Source: Brevibacterium yomogidense (lineage in GTDB: Bacteria; Actinomycetota; Actinomycetes; Actinomycetales; Brevibacteriaceae). From it: 64,000 nt of DNA. A model generated the notes under the pieces. The model saw only the letters and a program-made list of their open reading frames with translations. It had not been told where the DNA came from and ran no database searches. Location: positions 186,001 to 250,000 of the forward strand of contig NZ_JABASY010000004.1 in the NCBI RefSeq assembly GCF_016107685.1. Reading direction: 5' to 3'. Of this stretch, positions 1 through 9,485 are shown one piece after another; position 1 is the stretch's first letter, and every line of letters begins with the position of its first letter. A program made the translations under genes and the position numbers.

Positions 1-30
1 GACGAGTGCCTTGACCTGTTGATCGACTGA
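1..30 (+). CDS. 3' end of an upstream gene (partial)
   Basis: The first 30 bases read in frame 1 as nine codons (DECLDLLID) followed by TGA. The stop sits directly on the Shine-Dalgarno sequence of the next gene, which fits the tail of an upstream co-transcribed gene cut by the window edge. Nothing can be said about its function. Confidence 0.35.
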   Translation, partial: DECLDLLID

Positions 31-41
31 GGAGCGTGCAA

Positions 42-1715
42 GTGTTGCGGACGTCATCCTCTGCTGTGCGTGCGGCGCTGGCAGGACGGTTGTCTCCTCA
101 ACAGAAGCGTTGGCTCTCCCGGCTTCGGCACGGAGAACTGCGTGCGCGAAGTGCTACGACGAAGAGGGCTGCACCCCCCGCACGGTCGTCAGCACCGCGA
201 GACACGGGCGAGGGCCCTTATGACGCGCGTGGTGAACAAGGCATCAGCCTCCGCAAGGTCCGGTCGTCGCTGGCGGAAGCAGGTGTCGAATTCGTCGAAC
301 TGCCACGGCTGAGCCTCTTCCGCCCCATTCTTGTCGCGCGAAGCGACGATGCAGGTCGGGTGCTGGGTGCACTCGGTGGGCTATCCCGTGAAGACGTGTG
401 GGATGTCCGGCCACTCGATGCGCGTGGGGCACGAATGAGACAGCAGGCCGCGAAGAAGCATCCGGAGAACGTAGCCACGGTGCTCTGCCTTCGTACGGTG
501 AAGGCTCCCAACGGTCGCTACCTCAGTACACCCGCAGAGGCTGTGGCCGTCGAATTGTGGGAAGAGCTGCCCAGCGGGTCTTCGAACGCCGACGGTGCCT
601 CGTATCCTGCGGGCACGCTCCGTCGACGCCACAGCACGAGAAACACCCTCGTGGAGTACCTCTCCCCGGAAGTCTGGCGGCGGGCGATCGACAGCTGTGA
701 CTCGCGTATCGAGCTTCCGGCGCCGCACATTCGCAGGGTGACCGAGCCGATCGACCTCGTCTACACCTGGGTGGACGGGACTGACCCCGCATGGCGTGCA
801 CGCATGCTCGCGGAGCGCGACGATGTTGATCCAGCTGCGGTGGAAGAGTCGGCAACCGCCGAATCGCGCTTTACGTCCCGGGACGAACTCAGGTTCTCAC
901 TTCGCTCAGTCGAGTACTACGCGTCGTGGTTCAACCACATCTACCTGGTCACAGATGGACAGGTACCTGACTGGCTCGACCTCAACCATCCGAAGCTCAC
1001 GGTGGTCGACCACAAGGAGATCTTCGCAGACACCGCAGCGCTGCCAGTCTTCAACTCGCATGCGATCGAATCCCAGCTTCACCACATAGCCGGGCTCACT
1101 GATCGCTACGTGTACCTCAACGATGACGTCTTCTTCATGCGTCCCACTGATCCCGAGCTCTTCTTCGAGGGGAACGGCTTGGCCAAGTTCTTCCCCTCGA
1201 TCGTGCCGCTGGACATCCGGGCAGTCACTGACGGTGATCTTCCGGTAATGACAGCAGCGAAGCGGGGTCGCGAATACCTGGAGGAGAGGAATCAGCGTTC
1301 GGTCACTCACCGGTTCAAGCACACGCCGCACCCGCAGGTGAAAAGTGTGCTGGAGGCGATGGAGGCCGATGCTCCGGGCGTGTTCGCGTCGGTTGCGGCT
1401 TCGAGTTTCCGCCATGTGGACGACCTCTCCATTGCCTCGTCGCTCCACCATCTCGAGGCGTACGTCCGCGGAAAAGCGGTCGAAGGTCAGCTTTCCTACC
1501 AGTTCATTGATCTGGCAAGCAACGATCTGGGCCTACGGCTCGACAGAGCGCGCCGACGTCAAGATCTTGACGTTCTGTGTCTCAATGAGACCAGCGTGCC
1601 TTCAGATGCTGAGAGCCGCATTGCCGAAGAAGTGAAGGATTTTCTTGCTGATCGGTTCCCCGTTGCATCAAGCTTCGAGCGGTTGACCGACAGTTCTTTC
1701 AGGCGTGGGATATGA
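42..1715 (+). CDS. Stealth-family sugar-phosphate transferase
   Basis: This is a 557-residue Stealth-family protein, a family that transfers hexose-1-phosphate or similar units onto capsule and wall polysaccharides. Conserved region 1 is visible as IDLVYTWVDG near residue 237. Region 2 runs from RDELRFSLRS near residue 280 to YLNDDVFF near 358, and region 3 is HTPHPQ near 427. The N-terminal 200 residues are basic and poorly conserved in appearance. GTG at 42 is preferred over GTG at 36 because AGGAG at 30-34 is 7 nt from 42 but only 1 nt from 36. It stands 31 bp before tagD, so a role in polyol-phosphate or sugar-phosphate wall polymer assembly is inferred. The acceptor and donor cannot be told from sequence. 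Confidence 0.85.
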   Translation: MLRTSSSAVRAALAGRLSPQQKRWLSRLRHGELRARSATTKRAAPPARSSAPRDTGEGPYDARGEQGISLRKVRSSLAEAGVEFVELPRLSLFRPILVARSDDAGRVLGALGGLSREDVWDVRPLDARGARMRQQAAKKHPENVATVLCLRTVKAPNGRYLSTPAEAVAVELWEELPSGSSNADGASYPAGTLRRRHSTRNTLVEYLSPEVWRRAIDSCDSRIELPAPHIRRVTEPIDLVYTWVDGTDPAWRARMLAERDDVDPAAVEESATAESRFTSRDELRFSLRSVEYYASWFNHIYLVTDGQVPDWLDLNHPKLTVVDHKEIFADTAALPVFNSHAIESQLHHIAGLTDRYVYLNDDVFFMRPTDPELFFEGNGLAKFFPSIVPLDIRAVTDGDLPVMTAAKRGREYLEERNQRSVTHRFKHTPHPQVKSVLEAMEADAPGVFASVAASSFRHVDDLSIASSLHHLEAYVRGKAVEGQLSYQFIDLASNDLGLRLDRARRRQDLDVLCLNETSVPSDAESRIAEEVKDFLADRFPVASSFERLTDSSFRRGI

Positions 1716-1746
1716 CGACTAGTCACAGAAGCAAAAGGAGACTGAT

Positions 1747-2136
1747 ATGCGCCGAGTGATCACCTACGGCACATTCGACTTGCTGCACTACGGGCACATC
1801 CGCCTCCTGCAGCGGTGCAAGGCACAGGGCGACTACCTGATCGTTGCGCTCTCGACTGATGAGTTCAACGCCGGTAAGGGCAAGAAGTGCTACTTCTCGT
1901 ATGAAGATCGAAAGAACATGCTCGAGGCGATCCGCTTCGTGGACCTCGTCATCCCTGAGGAGACATGGGAGCAGAAGGTTTCGGACATGGAAAAGTACCA
2001 CATCGACACTTTCGTCATGGGTGATGACTGGACAGGAGAGTTCGACTTCCTGAAGGACAAGGTCGACGTCATCTATCTGCCGCGCACCCCAGAGATCTCC
2101 ACGACGCGGATCAAGAGCGACCTCGGAACCGTCTGA
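1747..2136 (+). CDS. tagD: Glycerol-3-phosphate cytidylyltransferase TagD
   Basis: The 129-residue protein has the full length and motifs of TagD: the nucleotidyltransferase HxGH signature as HYGH near residues 15-18, and RTPEISTT near 113, matching the family's RTxGISTT loop. TagD joins CTP and sn-glycerol-3-phosphate to give CDP-glycerol, the donor for poly(glycerol-phosphate) teichoic acids. A strong ribosome binding site (AAAAGGAG) lies 8 nt before the ATG. It lies between a Stealth transferase and a TagF-type polymerase that would use its product, so the three form a coherent teichoic-acid operon. Confidence 0.95.
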   Translation: MRRVITYGTFDLLHYGHIRLLQRCKAQGDYLIVALSTDEFNAGKGKKCYFSYEDRKNMLEAIRFVDLVIPEETWEQKVSDMEKYHIDTFVMGDDWTGEFDFLKDKVDVIYLPRTPEISTTRIKSDLGTV

Positions 2137-2244
2137 TCGGCCGTGCCCGTCTGACCGCGCACAGCGCCCTGGGCCGGATCCTTGGTGGTGCGGTTCTACT
2201 CGGTCTCATCCTCTGGTCTATACCCGCTAAGGAAACTCTTCGCC

Positions 2245-5200
2245 ATGAACCTGCTCAACACGCTCGGACATAACCTTCGCGGAGTGCTCTTGCCGCGCGG
2301 CGAAAGAGCCGGCCCGTATGAGGACGTGCCATTGCGAGCGAGGCTGGAATATCGGCAGGAGGGTGACCATGTATGCATCCGACTGGAAGTTGCGGCCGAC
2401 GCGGTTGCGCGGCGGTTGTGGGCGCGTTCCAGCCGCGGCGACCTGCATGAGCTGGCTGTGCTGTCGCCGGCTGGCGGCGGTGTCATGCCGGGGACGCGTG
2501 GCTTCGAGGCGCTCGTGTCCCTCTCCGACACAAAGATCGCCGGGTGGTTGGGGGCTGCGGCAGACCACGCGCGGACTGATGCCAGTGCGGCACTCGACTC
2601 ACCGGAGATCGGCGAGCGGTTCAACTTGTTTGTTGAGGTGACCGCACCCGCATGGCGCTTGGGAGAGAAACGGCAAGCTATCGACGAGGTTCCGGAGGCT
2701 GAAGAGATCGCTCGGGCGCCTCGACGCGGAACGACTGGTCTCATCGCGCTGGGACGATTCGACCGGACGGTCGTCACAGGTGCAGTGCCTGTGCCCTTGT
2801 CCGCCGAGCACAAGGCGCTGATCTACCCCACCCGTTACGGGAATCTTGTCATCGCATCCGGCTACTTGCCGAAGGACTACGGTCGTGTGCACATCGATGA
2901 GGCTCGCATCACGGAAGGTGCCTTCGTCTTCCGCGGACGCATGTACACACGCCATGGGGAGCTCGACGACGCCGTGTTGCTGCTCGAGGGGCGCGATACC
3001 GGGGCAATACTGTCGATTCCCCTCTTCTTCGAGACGACCCCCGGTTTCGCTGAGGCACATCGGGGCCATCATCGGTACGACCTGCGAGGGTCTTTCCCGC
3101 TCGCAGACCTCCTGCACGAAGACTTCCTCGGCGATGACCTTGCGAGTGCGGTCAGCGCTCGCGATGACGTCTTCGACGTGCATGTAGTCAGCCGTTCCAA
3201 GCAGTCTGACTACGAGTACCGAGCTCGTGTGGGACGTTCACGGTACCTCGTGCGGCGGCGAGCCAACGAGGCGACTGCCGAGCGGGACGGCCTGGCGGTG
3301 CTCGTGAGCCCGTATTACACGTTCAAAGCCAAGAAGCTCTCGATTCGGGTCGAGTACTACGCGACAGAAGTCCTGCATGCGATGTTGGCAGGGCCGAAAG
3401 CGGTCGAGGCTGCTGCCGGAATGAGGACAGAGGGCGGATCTGTCCCTGCTCCGGTCTGGCTGATCGGCGAGCAGAGTTTCAAGGCCCAAGACAATGGGCT
3501 CGCATTCTTCCGGTACATGCGCACACACCATCGGGAAATCGACGCGTATTACGTGATCGATCGGACTGCATCCGACCGCGAGAACCTGTCCGGGTTGGAC
3601 CATGTGGTGGACTACCGCTCGATGGAGCATCTTGAGCTGATGTTCCGTGCCGAAAAGGTGCTCGGCACGCATCATCCCGAGTACTTGTACCCCAGTCGTT
3701 CGCGCACGTTCAACCGTATGGTCGACCCGGTGAAGGTCTTCCTGCAGCACGGTGTGATCGCCATCCGACGCGTGGATCCGCTCTACGGCCGTTCCGTCGA
3801 AGGGTTCGACACGGACCTGTTCCTCGTGAGCTCTGAGCGTGAGAAGCAGATCATCGTCGATGACCTCGGATACCGGCCGGAGGAGGTTGCAGTCACGGGC
3901 CTCGCTCGTTTCGACACTCTGTTCGATGGGCGAGAAGCACCACGGCCGGGACAGGTCCTCATTATGCCGACGTGGCGTGAGTGGTTGCAGAACGAGGTCG
4001 TCTTCCTGGACTCTGAGTACTTGCACCGCTGGACGGAGCTGCTCCATTCCGAACGCTTCCAGCAGGTCCTCACGGACCACGGGGCGGAAGCCGTCTTCCA
4101 CCTGCACCCCAACATGCGGATGTTCGCCGAGCACTTCTCGGCGCCCCATGTTCGGATCGTGGAACAGGGCGAGGAATCAGTGCAGCGGATGCTCAAGCAG
4201 AGCGCGGTGCTGGTCACGGACTACTCCAGCGTGGGTGCGGACTTCAGCTTCCTCGGGAAGTCAGTCGTCTACTACCAGTTCGATGCAGGACGGTTCCTTC
4301 GCGACGGTGCCCACATCGATCTCGACACGGAGCTTCCCGGCCCCCGTGTCTCTGCCCTCGACACCCTCATCTCACGGGTCGACGAGGCGCTTCAGCGCGG
4401 TGGGGCGATTTCTCCTGACTACGCTTCACAAGCTGACCAGCTCATCGCCCACCGGGACACTCAGAATTCCGAGCGGATCTTCGACATCTCCATGCGGGCT
4501 CACCATCGTAAGAACTCAATGCAGGAGAAGTACGGGGAGCTCCTGCAGTCGGCAATCCGGGTCGCTCGCCGTCGTAAGCAGTACTTGCCGGTGATGCGTC
4601 GCGTGTACGGCGTCTTCAAGCGGTTGCCCGTGTCCGACGATCTGATCGTGTTCGAAGCGGGTCTGGGCCGTCAGATGAACGACAGCCCGAAGGCGATCTA
4701 CGACGAGTTGCTGCGACGTGGCGACACCCGGACGAAGGTTTGGGTGTACAACCGGAAGCCGCATGTGGCCGATTCCCACACTCGGGTGGTGAAGAAGAAC
4801 TCTCCCGAGTACTTCTGGTATCTCGCCCGCGCCAAGTACTGGGTGAGCAACCAGAACCTTCCTCACTACATCACGCGCAGACCGGATGGGGTGTACCTGC
4901 AGACATGGCACGGCACTCCACTGAAACGCATGTTCCATGATCTCGAGACGGTCTATGGTCGCGACGACGGGTACAAGGCGCGTGTCACGAAGGCCATCGC
5001 CCAGTGGTCTCACCTGCTCTCACCCAGTCCGTTCGCCACAGAGTCATTCGCCTCCGCCTTCCGTCACGACGCGGAAGTGCTGGAGCTCGGCTACCCGCGC
5101 AATGACTCGCTTCACTCGGACAGTGCAGAAAGTGTGCGTGTGCGAGTCCGTGAACAGCTGGGGGTTCCGGACGGGAAAAGGGCGGTCCTGTATGCACCCA

Positions 5201-5775
5201 CCTTCCGGGACAATCTGCCGGCCGGCAGAGGCCGGTTCTGGTTCAAACCACCTTTCAGAATCGGAGAGATGGCTGAAGCACTCGGAGAAGACACAGTCCT
5301 TCTGGTCCGTCTCCACGTGCTCATCAGGAATCGGCTGGCTGTCGCTGAGGGGTTCGAAGACCGCGTCATCGACGTGACGAACCATGCTGATCTCAATGAG
5401 CTGTTCGTCGCAAGCGACGCGTTGATCACGGACTACTCGTCGCTGTTTTTCGACTATGCGCCACTTGGCCGCCCCATCGTCTTCTTCCCGTATGACCTCG
5501 AGGAATACCAAGATCAGCTCCGCGGCTTCTACCTCGACTATCCGGACCACCTGCCGGGACCGGTCGCGACGGAGCTCGGCGAGCTCGCACCCGCTCTCCG
5601 CCGTGAGGAATCTGACGGTCTCGCAGCGAGAGAGGGCTTCCTCGAACGGTTCGCACCGTATGAGGATGGACATGCTGCTGAGCGTGTCGTCGACTCGCTC
5701 TTCGTGCCCGACCGCTCTGGCGAGAAGCGAAGCGCCAAGGTGAACATTGAGCGAAACTCCATGGAACAGAGCTAG
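2245..5775 (+). CDS. tagF: Two-domain CDP-glycerol glycerophosphotransferase (TagF-like polymerase)
   Basis: The product is about 1176 residues and holds two successive glycerophosphotransferase halves. The first has QHGVIAIRR near residue 502, HLHPN near 619 and TDYSSVGADF near 658. The second has WHGTPLKRM near 889 and TDYSSLFFDY near 1062. Both keep the family's His and DYSS motifs, so both halves may be active. The first 390 residues are beta-rich and resemble the C-terminal module of the two GT4 enzymes downstream (shared pattern Y-x-T-x-x-GN). It should polymerise glycerol-phosphate from TagD's CDP-glycerol at the inner membrane face. The frame is open from TTG at 2182, but ATG 2245 has an AAGGA sequence upstream and is preferred. 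Confidence 0.9.
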   Translation: MNLLNTLGHNLRGVLLPRGERAGPYEDVPLRARLEYRQEGDHVCIRLEVAADAVARRLWARSSRGDLHELAVLSPAGGGVMPGTRGFEALVSLSDTKIAGWLGAAADHARTDASAALDSPEIGERFNLFVEVTAPAWRLGEKRQAIDEVPEAEEIARAPRRGTTGLIALGRFDRTVVTGAVPVPLSAEHKALIYPTRYGNLVIASGYLPKDYGRVHIDEARITEGAFVFRGRMYTRHGELDDAVLLLEGRDTGAILSIPLFFETTPGFAEAHRGHHRYDLRGSFPLADLLHEDFLGDDLASAVSARDDVFDVHVVSRSKQSDYEYRARVGRSRYLVRRRANEATAERDGLAVLVSPYYTFKAKKLSIRVEYYATEVLHAMLAGPKAVEAAAGMRTEGGSVPAPVWLIGEQSFKAQDNGLAFFRYMRTHHREIDAYYVIDRTASDRENLSGLDHVVDYRSMEHLELMFRAEKVLGTHHPEYLYPSRSRTFNRMVDPVKVFLQHGVIAIRRVDPLYGRSVEGFDTDLFLVSSEREKQIIVDDLGYRPEEVAVTGLARFDTLFDGREAPRPGQVLIMPTWREWLQNEVVFLDSEYLHRWTELLHSERFQQVLTDHGAEAVFHLHPNMRMFAEHFSAPHVRIVEQGEESVQRMLKQSAVLVTDYSSVGADFSFLGKSVVYYQFDAGRFLRDGAHIDLDTELPGPRVSALDTLISRVDEALQRGGAISPDYASQADQLIAHRDTQNSERIFDISMRAHHRKNSMQEKYGELLQSAIRVARRRKQYLPVMRRVYGVFKRLPVSDDLIVFEAGLGRQMNDSPKAIYDELLRRGDTRTKVWVYNRKPHVADSHTRVVKKNSPEYFWYLARAKYWVSNQNLPHYITRRPDGVYLQTWHGTPLKRMFHDLETVYGRDDGYKARVTKAIAQWSHLLSPSPFATESFASAFRHDAEVLELGYPRNDSLHSDSAESVRVRVREQLGVPDGKRAVLYAPTFRDNLPAGRGRFWFKPPFRIGEMAEALGEDTVLLVRLHVLIRNRLAVAEGFEDRVIDVTNHADLNELFVASDALITDYSSLFFDYAPLGRPIVFFPYDLEEYQDQLRGFYLDYPDHLPGPVATELGELAPALRREESDGLAAREGFLERFAPYEDGHAAERVVDSLFVPDRSGEKRSAKVNIERNSMEQS

Positions 5776-5834
5776 AGTTCAGATCGATGACCTCCACCGA
5801 ATCCTTATCCGCGCACCGGGAGGCGGGAGACCTG

Positions 5835-6653
5835 ATGGGCGACGAATCACGTCCCGGCTCGCCGACTCTCGATCAGCTCCGTGCGATCGCGCAGCCACCC
5901 GAGGTTCGGTCACGCAAGAACGCCGAGCATTGGACTGCTGAACTCTACCTCCGGCACATCTCGATCTACCTCACAGCCGTTCTCGTGCGTACCCCCATCA
6001 CTGCGAATGGCGTCACCGCACTGATGATCCTTTCTGGCTGGGCCGTCGCGGGAGCATTGCTGATACCCGGAATCTGGGGAGCGCTGCTCGCGCTGTTCTT
6101 CTCGCAGTTGCAGCTGTACTTCGACTGCTGCGATGGCGAGGTGGCCAGGTGGCGCGGCACCACCTCAGCCGCGGGAGTGTTCCTTGACAAGGTGGGGCAC
6201 TACACCACCGAGGGCGCAGTCGCGGTCGCGCTGGGGATACGCGCAGTAGGTGATCTTTCGCTGGTGCGCACTGACCCTGGGCAGGCATATCCCTTCATCG
6301 TGGCAGGCCTCGTCCTGGGATGGTTCGTACTCCTCAACAAGGCGCTCAACGACATGGTTCATGTGGCCCGCGCGTTCAACGGACTCGGCAGGCTGCCCGA
6401 CACGGCAGCTGCCACGGGTATCCCCCGAGGACTCCTCGCGACACTCAAGCGAATCGTGCGGTTCGTTCCGTTCCATCGCATCTACCACTCCGTCGAGATG
6501 GCGCTGCTGGCTGTTGTTGCAGGCATCGTCGGCCTCGTTCCAGCCATTGGACTCACGGCGGATCGCGTGCTCATCGTGGCACTGGCGATTCTGTGTGCGG
6601 TGTCCGTCGTGGGGCATTTCATCGCGATCGTGGCATCCCGGAGGCTCTCATGA
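5835..6653 (+). CDS. CDP-alcohol phosphatidyltransferase family membrane protein
   Basis: This integral membrane protein (272 residues from ATG 5835; the frame is open from ATG 5787) carries the CDP-alcohol phosphotransferase signature DGx2ARx8Gx3D, seen as DGEVAR near residue 100 with G and D following at the right spacing. The last Asp of the canonical motif is replaced by His (LDKVGHY). The family condenses a CDP-activated alcohol or lipid with a second alcohol. In this locus it may make or prime a polyol-phosphate linked lipid, which is inference. ATG 5835 is preceded by GGGAGG/CGGGAG, while ATG 5787 has no clear ribosome binding site. The stop overlaps the next gene's ATG (ATGA), so the two are translationally coupled. 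Confidence 0.8.
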   Translation: MGDESRPGSPTLDQLRAIAQPPEVRSRKNAEHWTAELYLRHISIYLTAVLVRTPITANGVTALMILSGWAVAGALLIPGIWGALLALFFSQLQLYFDCCDGEVARWRGTTSAAGVFLDKVGHYTTEGAVAVALGIRAVGDLSLVRTDPGQAYPFIVAGLVLGWFVLLNKALNDMVHVARAFNGLGRLPDTAAATGIPRGLLATLKRIVRFVPFHRIYHSVEMALLAVVAGIVGLVPAIGLTADRVLIVALAILCAVSVVGHFIAIVASRRLS

Positions 6654-7855
6654 CAGACCCCCGTCGCAAACGGCGGCTTCTGACGACCGATCCAGCGCGA
6701 GCACACCAGGGTCCGCAGAACGACGGCCCATTTGATCTGCCGGATCATCCCGAGGCGTGGGACCGGGACGCGCATCTGCGCCGCGATGCCCATGTCCTGG
6801 ATGCGGGCCGGACTCTGGACGGTGAGCAGACCTTCGAGCTCGCTCCGCCTACTGCACCCGGTGCGCCTGCCACGTCGCAGTTCCGCCAGCAGACTGCTCC
6901 GAGGCCGACGGACGGAGACCCTTCGTCTGGGCCGACCCGACTGTCCGGCGGTCCCCTGTTCAGCCCGGCTACACGCCGTCGCTACGGGTATGGAGTCGTG
7001 GTGTTGACGCAGGGGAAGCGCCCTGATGACCTCCGGCGCGGGCTCGATTCGCTGCTGGCCCAGCGGGGAGTCGACCTTGACATCTTGTGCGTAGGCAACG
7101 GGTGGGAGCCCACCGGTCTCCCGAACGGAGTGCGTTCGCTGGCGCTCCCGAAGAACGTCGGAATTCCCGCCGGTCGCAACGAAGGCGTCCCACACGTGAG
7201 TGGAGAGTTCCTCTTCTTCCTCGATGACGATGCGTGGCTCCCTGATGACACGACGCTCATGCGGATGGCGCAACGGATGCGTACGCAGCCACGGATCGGC
7301 CTGATCCAGCCACGCGTCGTCGATCCATCGCGGGAGGACGCTCCGACTCGGTGGATCCCTCGCCTCAAAAAGGGGTCGGCAGAGCATTCGTCTAACGTCT
7401 TCTCCGTATGGGAAGGTGCTGTCGCACTTCAACGGCGGGCCTTCGACGAAAGCGGCGGCTGGCCGGCACCGTTCTGGTACGCGCACGAAGGCATCGAGCT
7501 CGCATGGCGCGTCTGGGATGCTGGCTACCAGGTCTGGTACATGGGTGACCTCTCGGTCGCACACCCGGTGATCGACCCCAAACGCCATGACGAGTATTAC
7601 TACATGAACGCACGGAACAGAGTGTGGCTGGCCCGGCGCAACCTGCCCTTCCCATTCAGCTGGGCGTACGTGGGCTCGTGGACCGCCGTGCAGTGTCTGC
7701 GTTGGGCGAATAGGCCTGACCAGCTGCGGACGTGGTTCACCGGCTGGCGCGATGGATGGAGAGACGAGCCGTGGGCTGATGAGGAAGCGCGCCGCAAACT
7801 GTCTGGGCGCGGTCTTCTCGCCATGGCCGTGCACGGACGCCCGCCGGTGGTCTGA
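6650..7855 (+). CDS. Family 2 glycosyltransferase
   Basis: A 401-residue GT2 (GT-A fold) enzyme. The Rossmann-like core begins near residue 108 with YGVVVLTQGKR, and the nucleotide-sugar/metal site is FLDDDAW near residue 191. The aromatic HEGIELAWR segment matches the GT2 acceptor-side ED/HE region. The first 100 residues are Pro/Arg-rich and probably flexible. It lacks membrane segments and would act in the cytoplasm. It is coupled to the CDP-alcohol phosphatidyltransferase by an ATGA overlap and ends the teichoic-acid operon before the insertion-sequence remnants. The sugar transferred cannot be deduced. Confidence 0.85.
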   Translation: MTDPRRKRRLLTTDPARAHQGPQNDGPFDLPDHPEAWDRDAHLRRDAHVLDAGRTLDGEQTFELAPPTAPGAPATSQFRQQTAPRPTDGDPSSGPTRLSGGPLFSPATRRRYGYGVVVLTQGKRPDDLRRGLDSLLAQRGVDLDILCVGNGWEPTGLPNGVRSLALPKNVGIPAGRNEGVPHVSGEFLFFLDDDAWLPDDTTLMRMAQRMRTQPRIGLIQPRVVDPSREDAPTRWIPRLKKGSAEHSSNVFSVWEGAVALQRRAFDESGGWPAPFWYAHEGIELAWRVWDAGYQVWYMGDLSVAHPVIDPKRHDEYYYMNARNRVWLARRNLPFPFSWAYVGSWTAVQCLRWANRPDQLRTWFTGWRDGWRDEPWADEEARRKLSGRGLLAMAVHGRPPVV

Positions 7856-8066
7856 CCCGCAGCGTGCACCAGGCTAAGTGGCTCTTCCGGTTTCAGAGTG
7901 CGTGACAGGGCCCCCGACTGGGCTGTCCCATAGCGAATGAGAAGCGGGCGTTGGGTGAAGATGGAAGTTCCTCAACTCGTCTCTCACCCAAGGCCGCATC
8001 GTGCAATCTACCTCCTTGGATTGCCTCGGGGTTTGTAGAGAGTCTCATCCAACAAAGGGTGGGCTC

Positions 8067-8387
8067 GTGCCCGCACCACACAAGTACCCCGCAGACGCCC
8101 GTGAGCGCACTGTGCGCATGGTCAACGACAAGCTCAACGAGAATCCCGGCATGCCCGCCGCGACTGCCTGCAGGCTGATCGGTGAGTACGTGGGAATCGA
8201 CAAGAACACGGTCCAGAACTGGGTCAAGCAGAATCACGTCGATACCGGGGAGACGCCCGGTGTGACGACGGACGAGAAGCAACGCGTTCTCGAGCTGGAT
8301 AAAGAGAACCACGAGTTGCGGCGAGCGAATGAGATCTTGCGGAAAGCGAGCGCGCCTTTCGTGCAGGCGGAGCTCGACCGCCGCTGA
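8067..8387 (+). CDS. IS3 transposase OrfA
   Basis: A 106-residue OrfA-type protein: an N-terminal helix-turn-helix of the transposase_8 kind (YPADARERTVRMV, then GIDKNTVQNWVKQ), followed by a leucine-zipper-like stretch (EKQRVLELDKENHELRRANE) and the typical IS3 end ILRKAS...QAELDRR. It binds the terminal repeats in intact elements. GTG 8067 follows AAAGGGTGG and fits the family's start; the frame is open further upstream to 8001. It appears intact, but its partner orfB is destroyed, so it could at most act as a DNA-binding protein. Confidence 0.85.
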   Translation: MPAPHKYPADARERTVRMVNDKLNENPGMPAATACRLIGEYVGIDKNTVQNWVKQNHVDTGETPGVTTDEKQRVLELDKENHELRRANEILRKASAPFVQAELDRR

Positions 8388-9326
8388 CAGATATCGATGC
8401 GTTCATCGATTCTTGTCGAGACGAGTTTGGAGTCGAGCCGGTCTGTTGCCACCTGACGGAGTCAGGAGTGCGGATCGCTGCAAGCTCGTATTATGCGCGG
8501 AAGGATCGAAACCTGGCAGCGCGGAGTCAGTCCGATGCGAAATGGGATGCGCGGATCCTGGACACCTATTCCGCGAATCGAGGGCTGTATGGGGCGCGGA
8601 AGATGTGGAGGCCTTGGGGACTCTGTATCCGGAGGGTCGGGCCGCCAGGTGCACTGTTGAGCGTCGAATGCGAGCGCTGGGGCTTGCGGGAGTCGGGAAC
8701 GAGTGTACGACCCGAACGACCCGGCGTGCCCGGGGTGCATCCCATCCCGGGGACAAACTCGAGAGAGACTTCACGGTGGATCCGCCGAATGAGAAATGGG
8801 TCGCGGATAATCACGTATGTGTCGACGTGGTCGCGCTTCGTATGCGTCGCTTTCGTGATGGATCTGTATTCGCGTGCGATTGTCGGGTGGAGCGTGGATA
8901 CTTTTTTGCGCACGAACCTGGCGTTGAATGCGTTGGAGCATGCGATGCGGGAGAGGGGTCGACGCGATCAATCTGCTCGTGGTGTCATTCATTATTCCGA
9001 CAAGGGTTCGCACTATACATCGATTGCGTACGCGAAGCGTCTGGTCGAGGCTGGCATTGAGTCGCCGGTCGGGTCGACCGGACTCATAAGATAATGCTGT
9101 CGCGGAAGCGCTGAACAAATTGTTCAAGAAGGAGGTTGTGTGGCGAGAAGAGCCTTGGTTGGGCCGTGGTTCTGTAGAGTGCACGGTGATGGAATGGGCG
9201 CATTGGTGTAATAATAGTCGCATTCATTCCGCATCCAATGACATTGCGCCTTTTGATTTCGAGGAGTTGTATTGCACTCGGGTGAGCCAGTCGGTTGAGG
9301 CTGGCGTGCTAGAACCGGCTCTCTGA
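8384..9326 (+). pseudogene. IS3 transposase OrfB (DDE integrase), frameshifted
   Basis: The reading starts in the frame -1 to orfA (LTDIDAFIDSCRDEFGVEP). It shifts near 8605, where one G is apparently lost in KMW-E-ALGTLYPEGR. It shifts back near 8810 through one extra A (WVAD-ITYVSTW), and again near 9080 just before the conserved GSTGDSYDNA motif. In that motif the Tyr codon is TAA (9087-9089), a stop. Recognisable DDE parts are WVAD, FVMDLYSRAIVGW and the final NNSRIHSA...FDFEELY. At least four lesions make it a clear pseudogene. Confidence 0.9.
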
Positions 9327-9344
9327 CAGACCCGGGGCGATCCA

Positions 9345-9485
9345 GACGCCGCATCCGGGGCAACCGGTCAGCGGGTCACAGGCCTCGACATCGAGGACCA
9401 CAGGCTCGTCGGTGGCGTCTGCATCGATGAGGTGCAGGCTGGGTAGGCCAAGGAGAAAATCACAGCGGCTGCATCGGCCGAAAGA
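9345..9485 (-). pseudogene. N-terminal fragment of an ISL3-family transposase
   Basis: Read on the minus strand, this stretch gives RCSRCDFLLGLPSLHLIDAD, a short linker, then LDVEACDPLTGCPGCGV. That matches the N-terminal region of ISL3 transposases (a LLGLPxLxVxDxD strand followed by a CPxCG zinc-finger half). The reading is cut exactly at the IS3 right end. No start codon is evident. It supports the view that the IS3 copy landed inside an ISL3 transposase gene whose remainder was then deleted. Confidence 0.65.

Larger units (their letters stand above)
8017..9344 (+). mobile_element. Degenerate IS3-family insertion sequence
   Basis: The element is about 1.33 kb, the usual IS3 length, with orfA and orfB in the classical -1 frame relationship. 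Imperfect terminal inverted repeats are visible. The left end starts TGGATTGCCTCGGGGTTTGT at 8017. The right end, read in reverse from 9344, is TGGATCGCCCCGGGTCTGT, and both continue into AGAGAG. OrfB carries three frame disruptions and one in-frame stop, so the element cannot supply its own transposase. No target-site duplication is evident at the edges. Confidence 0.88.

Noticed and set aside
7950-7991. TTGGGTGA...TCACCCAA hairpin as a terminator of the GT2 gene
   Set aside because: It lies within the ISL3-like end sequence about 95 bp after the stop, and the arms are short with a 25-bp loop.
8001-8066. An earlier start for IS3 OrfA at GTG 8001
   Set aside because: It begins outside the left terminal repeat of the element; GTG 8067 has the better ribosome binding site and family start.
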